Assembly (NCBI GenBank): GCA_016929465.1
Contig: JAFGIT010000036.1
Coordinates: forward strand, 1-7,140
Direction of reading: 5' to 3'
DNA: 7,140 nt
Source: Candidatus Coatesiibacteriota bacterium
GTDB lineage: Bacteria; B130-G9
The notes beneath the pieces are model-generated. The model worked only from the letters and a program-made list of their open reading frames with translations, was not told the DNA's origin and did no database searches. This document shows positions 5,774-7,140 of the stretch, piece by piece. The position numbers and the translations under genes were made by a program. Position 1 is the first letter of the stretch. Each line of letters begins with the position of its first letter.

Positions 5774-6757
5774 CTATTCGTGCAATTCCCCGATCGTTAT
5801 CGTCGCCATGCCCTCCTTGGACAGCACCACCTTCATGGCACGGCTTGCGAGTAATGCTGCGCTTTCATAGTCCGCCCCCGTTGCGAGCGCCAGCGCGAAC
5901 GTGCCGCAAACGGTATCCTGTACACCTGCTGGATTAAAGTTATTCGCTGCTCCAATCTGAAGCGTCTTCTGACGGCCGTCCTTCGTGCAGACTGCGATCT
6001 CCTGCTCCTCTCTGACGACGAGCGCCGCGTCGCAATCGAGCAGCTTTACGATCTCCTCACCAATTGAGGTGATGTTCGTGTAGAAGTTGCCATTCACGAT
6101 GTGGACGAAGTCCTGGGCGTCGTAATAGCTCGGTATGACCGCCGTCGCGTTAGTGAAGAGCCGGAAGTGTCTCTGTTTGGAGCTGACGATAGTCGGCACG
6201 TTCTTCTCTCGAGCGAGGTCTATGATGAACCTGGGGAGAGTATTGCCAAGCAGCATCCCCTTGTCGTAGTCCGAGATTAGGATCGCATTGATTTGGTCGA
6301 TGTTTGACTCTATATAGCGCTTGACCGTGGGTGTCTCGTTCTCGGTCAGCTGCTTCCTGCTCTCGTAGTCGTATCGCACAATCTGCTGGTTGTAAGGCAT
6401 TGCGACAACTCTGACCTTAAGAGTGGTGGAGCGGTCTGATGATGGGAAGATGCCCCCCGATTCGATGCCGGCATCTCGGACGGCTTTTCTGAACATGTGC
6501 GCCGCATCGTCGTATCCGACCACCCCGCAGAGCAGGACGGTCGCCCCGAGCTGCCGCACGTTATTCGCGACGTTCGCAGCACCACCCAGGCGGTACTCCT
6601 CTTTCTTCACCTTCACAATGGGAACGGCCGCCTCCGAAGAAAGCCGCTCCGCGCTCCCATAGACGTATTTATCCGCCATAAGGTCGCCAACAACCAACAG
6701 ACGCAGTTTATCGAAATTGGAGATTATTGAAGCGAGACTCTCATTGCTTTCGGTCAC
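5774..6757 (-). CDS. PfkB/HldE-N-like carbohydrate kinase family protein, possibly inactive
   Basis: A 327-residue ribokinase-fold protein closest to the N-terminal kinase domain of HldE/RfaE (heptose-7-phosphate kinase), without the nucleotidyltransferase domain. Sugar-side motifs are well kept: VVGDLMADKYVYG (22-34), RLGGAANVANN (57-67), NQQIVRYDYE (123-132) and SDYDKG (162-167). The ATP/Mg2+ side is degraded: DPKG is SSKQ (192-195), TPNxxE is IPSYYD (208-213), TRSExG is VREEQE (248-253), and the anion-hole D-x-TGAGD is N-x-AGVQD. The putative base Asp281 survives. It may be a pseudokinase, a regulator, or a kinase with altered chemistry. The GTG at 6757 is preferred because AGAAGGAG lies six bases upstream and it gives the family's usual N-terminus; an ATG at 6805 would add a His-rich leader. 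It lies 103 bp after the M16 peptidase, on the same strand. Confidence 0.85.
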   Translation of the reverse strand: MTESNESLASIISNFDKLRLLVVGDLMADKYVYGSAERLSSEAAVPIVKVKKEEYRLGGAANVANNVRQLGATVLLCGVVGYDDAAHMFRKAVRDAGIESGGIFPSSDRSTTLKVRVVAMPYNQQIVRYDYESRKQLTENETPTVKRYIESNIDQINAILISDYDKGMLLGNTLPRFIIDLAREKNVPTIVSSKQRHFRLFTNATAVIPSYYDAQDFVHIVNGNFYTNITSIGEEIVKLLDCDAALVVREEQEIAVCTKDGRQKTLQIGAANNFNPAGVQDTVCGTFALALATGADYESAALLASRAMKVVLSKEGMATITIGELHE

Positions 6758-6763
6758 TGAATG

Positions 6764-6771
6764 CTCCTTCT
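6764..6771 (-). promoter_or_regulatory. Strong ribosome-binding site deciding the GTG start at 6757
   Basis: Read on the minus strand, AGAAGGAG is followed by six bases (CATTCA) and then GTG. This near-perfect anti-16S match with ideal spacing sits inside the longer ATG-initiated version of the frame and argues that translation begins at 6757, not 6805. The upstream ATG at 6805 is preceded by AATTGGCATC, which has no comparable site. Confidence 0.7.
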
Positions 6772-6860
6772 CAAATCCATGCCCATGATGATGCCAATTC
6801 GGCAATTTCCGTTGCTAAGGAATTTAGAACTGTGGTCGCAAAAAGCAAGCTATGGATAAA

Positions 6861-7140
6861 TTATTCATCGGAAGACTCAGGGACGCTCGTGACTTGGACA
6901 TAGTGTCCGAAGTATTTCCTTGCGACCCGCCTTACATCCTCCGCAGTTACCGTCTCTATTTTCTTCCCGTAGTCTAGATAGGAGTCGTAGCCAAGTCCGT
7001 AGAGCTCGCCAAGGCATGCCGCTGCTGATTGCTGAGTTGGTGTCTGTCTGCGGTGCACTTGCTCTGTTGCGAGACACATGCCCTTGGCAACGGCAAGCTC
7101 CTCGTCGGTAACCAGGTCCTTACCGATGCCCCTAATCTCC
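6861..7140 (-). CDS. M16 (insulinase/pitrilysin) family zinc metallopeptidase, C-terminal fragment
   Basis: Only the last 92 codons are in the window; the frame stays open to the right edge, so the start and the catalytic HxxEH domain lie outside. The fragment matches the end of M16 peptidases in two places: a VTDEELAVAKG stretch near the edge (the usual VTxEEL--AK segment) and, near the end, ETVTAEDVRRVARKYF followed by a short strand and VPESSDE. The middle LGELYGLGYDSYLDYGKKI is also typical. The family includes processing peptidases and periplasmic or membrane-associated proteins; the role here is unknown. The stop at 6861-6863 precedes the kinase-like gene by 103 bp on the same strand. 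That gap shows no clear terminator or promoter, so the two may share a transcript. Confidence 0.85.
   Translation of the reverse strand, partial: EIRGIGKDLVTDEELAVAKGMCLATEQVHRRQTPTQQSAAACLGELYGLGYDSYLDYGKKIETVTAEDVRRVARKYFGHYVQVTSVPESSDE

Noticed and set aside
6423-6730. Short plus-strand open frames opposite the kinase-like gene.
   Set aside because: They are shadows of the HldE-like frame, which has well-conserved motifs across the same bases.
6758-6860. Weak promoter-like pair on the minus strand (TTGCTT, 16 bp, TAAATT).
   Set aside because: It has only 3 of 6 and 4 of 6 matches; it could easily arise by chance and the gene may be transcribed from the M16 gene upstream.

Overview
The window (about 55-57% G+C by eye) looks like chromosomal DNA from a bacterium, probably an uncultured Gram-negative-type lineage. 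Supporting signs are a canonical RuvB, the queuosine enzyme QueH, an HldE/RfaE1-like PfkB kinase fold (the family that feeds heptose synthesis) and an M16 metallopeptidase. Nothing here fixes the phylum. GTG and TTG starts are frequent: ruvB, the glycosyltransferase, the deacetylase-like gene and probably the kinase. No tRNA, rRNA, CRISPR array, transposase or phage gene is visible.

Layout. Positions 1-320 hold no supported gene. They contain two hairpin-forming stretches, an unusual in-register heptanucleotide array (191-246) whose C-rich half gives a G-quadruplex motif on the minus strand, and a near-consensus sigma70 promoter (TTGACA at 254-259, 17 bp, TATATT at 277-282). The -35 box of that promoter lies inside a 10-bp palindrome. 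From this promoter a tight plus-strand cluster runs to 5740: ruvB, queH, a Gfo/Idh/MocA oxidoreductase, a family-2 glycosyltransferase, and a 667-residue membrane-anchored protein combining an amidotransferase-like domain with a polysaccharide-deacetylase (NodB-like) domain. Junctions are +4, -4, +27 and -13 bp, so co-transcription and translational coupling are likely. A hairpin at 5756-5772 separates this cluster from two convergent minus-strand genes: a PfkB/HldE-like protein (5774-6757) and, upstream of it, the C-terminal end of an M16 peptidase that runs off the window.

How the genes work together. ruvB (Holliday-junction branch migration) and queH (last step of queuosine synthesis) are housekeeping genes; ruvB beside a queuosine gene recalls the ruvAB-queA-tgt order of Bacillus. 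The next three genes look like a small glycan module: a nucleotide-sugar-type dehydrogenase, a polyprenyl-phosphate-type glycosyltransferase and an anchored deacetylase-like protein. This reading is inference.

The points most worth a second look are (1) the PfkB/HldE-like protein, which keeps the sugar-side motifs but has lost most of the ATP/Mg2+ motifs (GAGD is now GVQD, NxxE is now SxxD), so it may be a pseudokinase or have changed chemistry; (2) the TM/GATase-like/NodB-like/beta-domain fusion; and (3) the heptad array next to the operon promoter.
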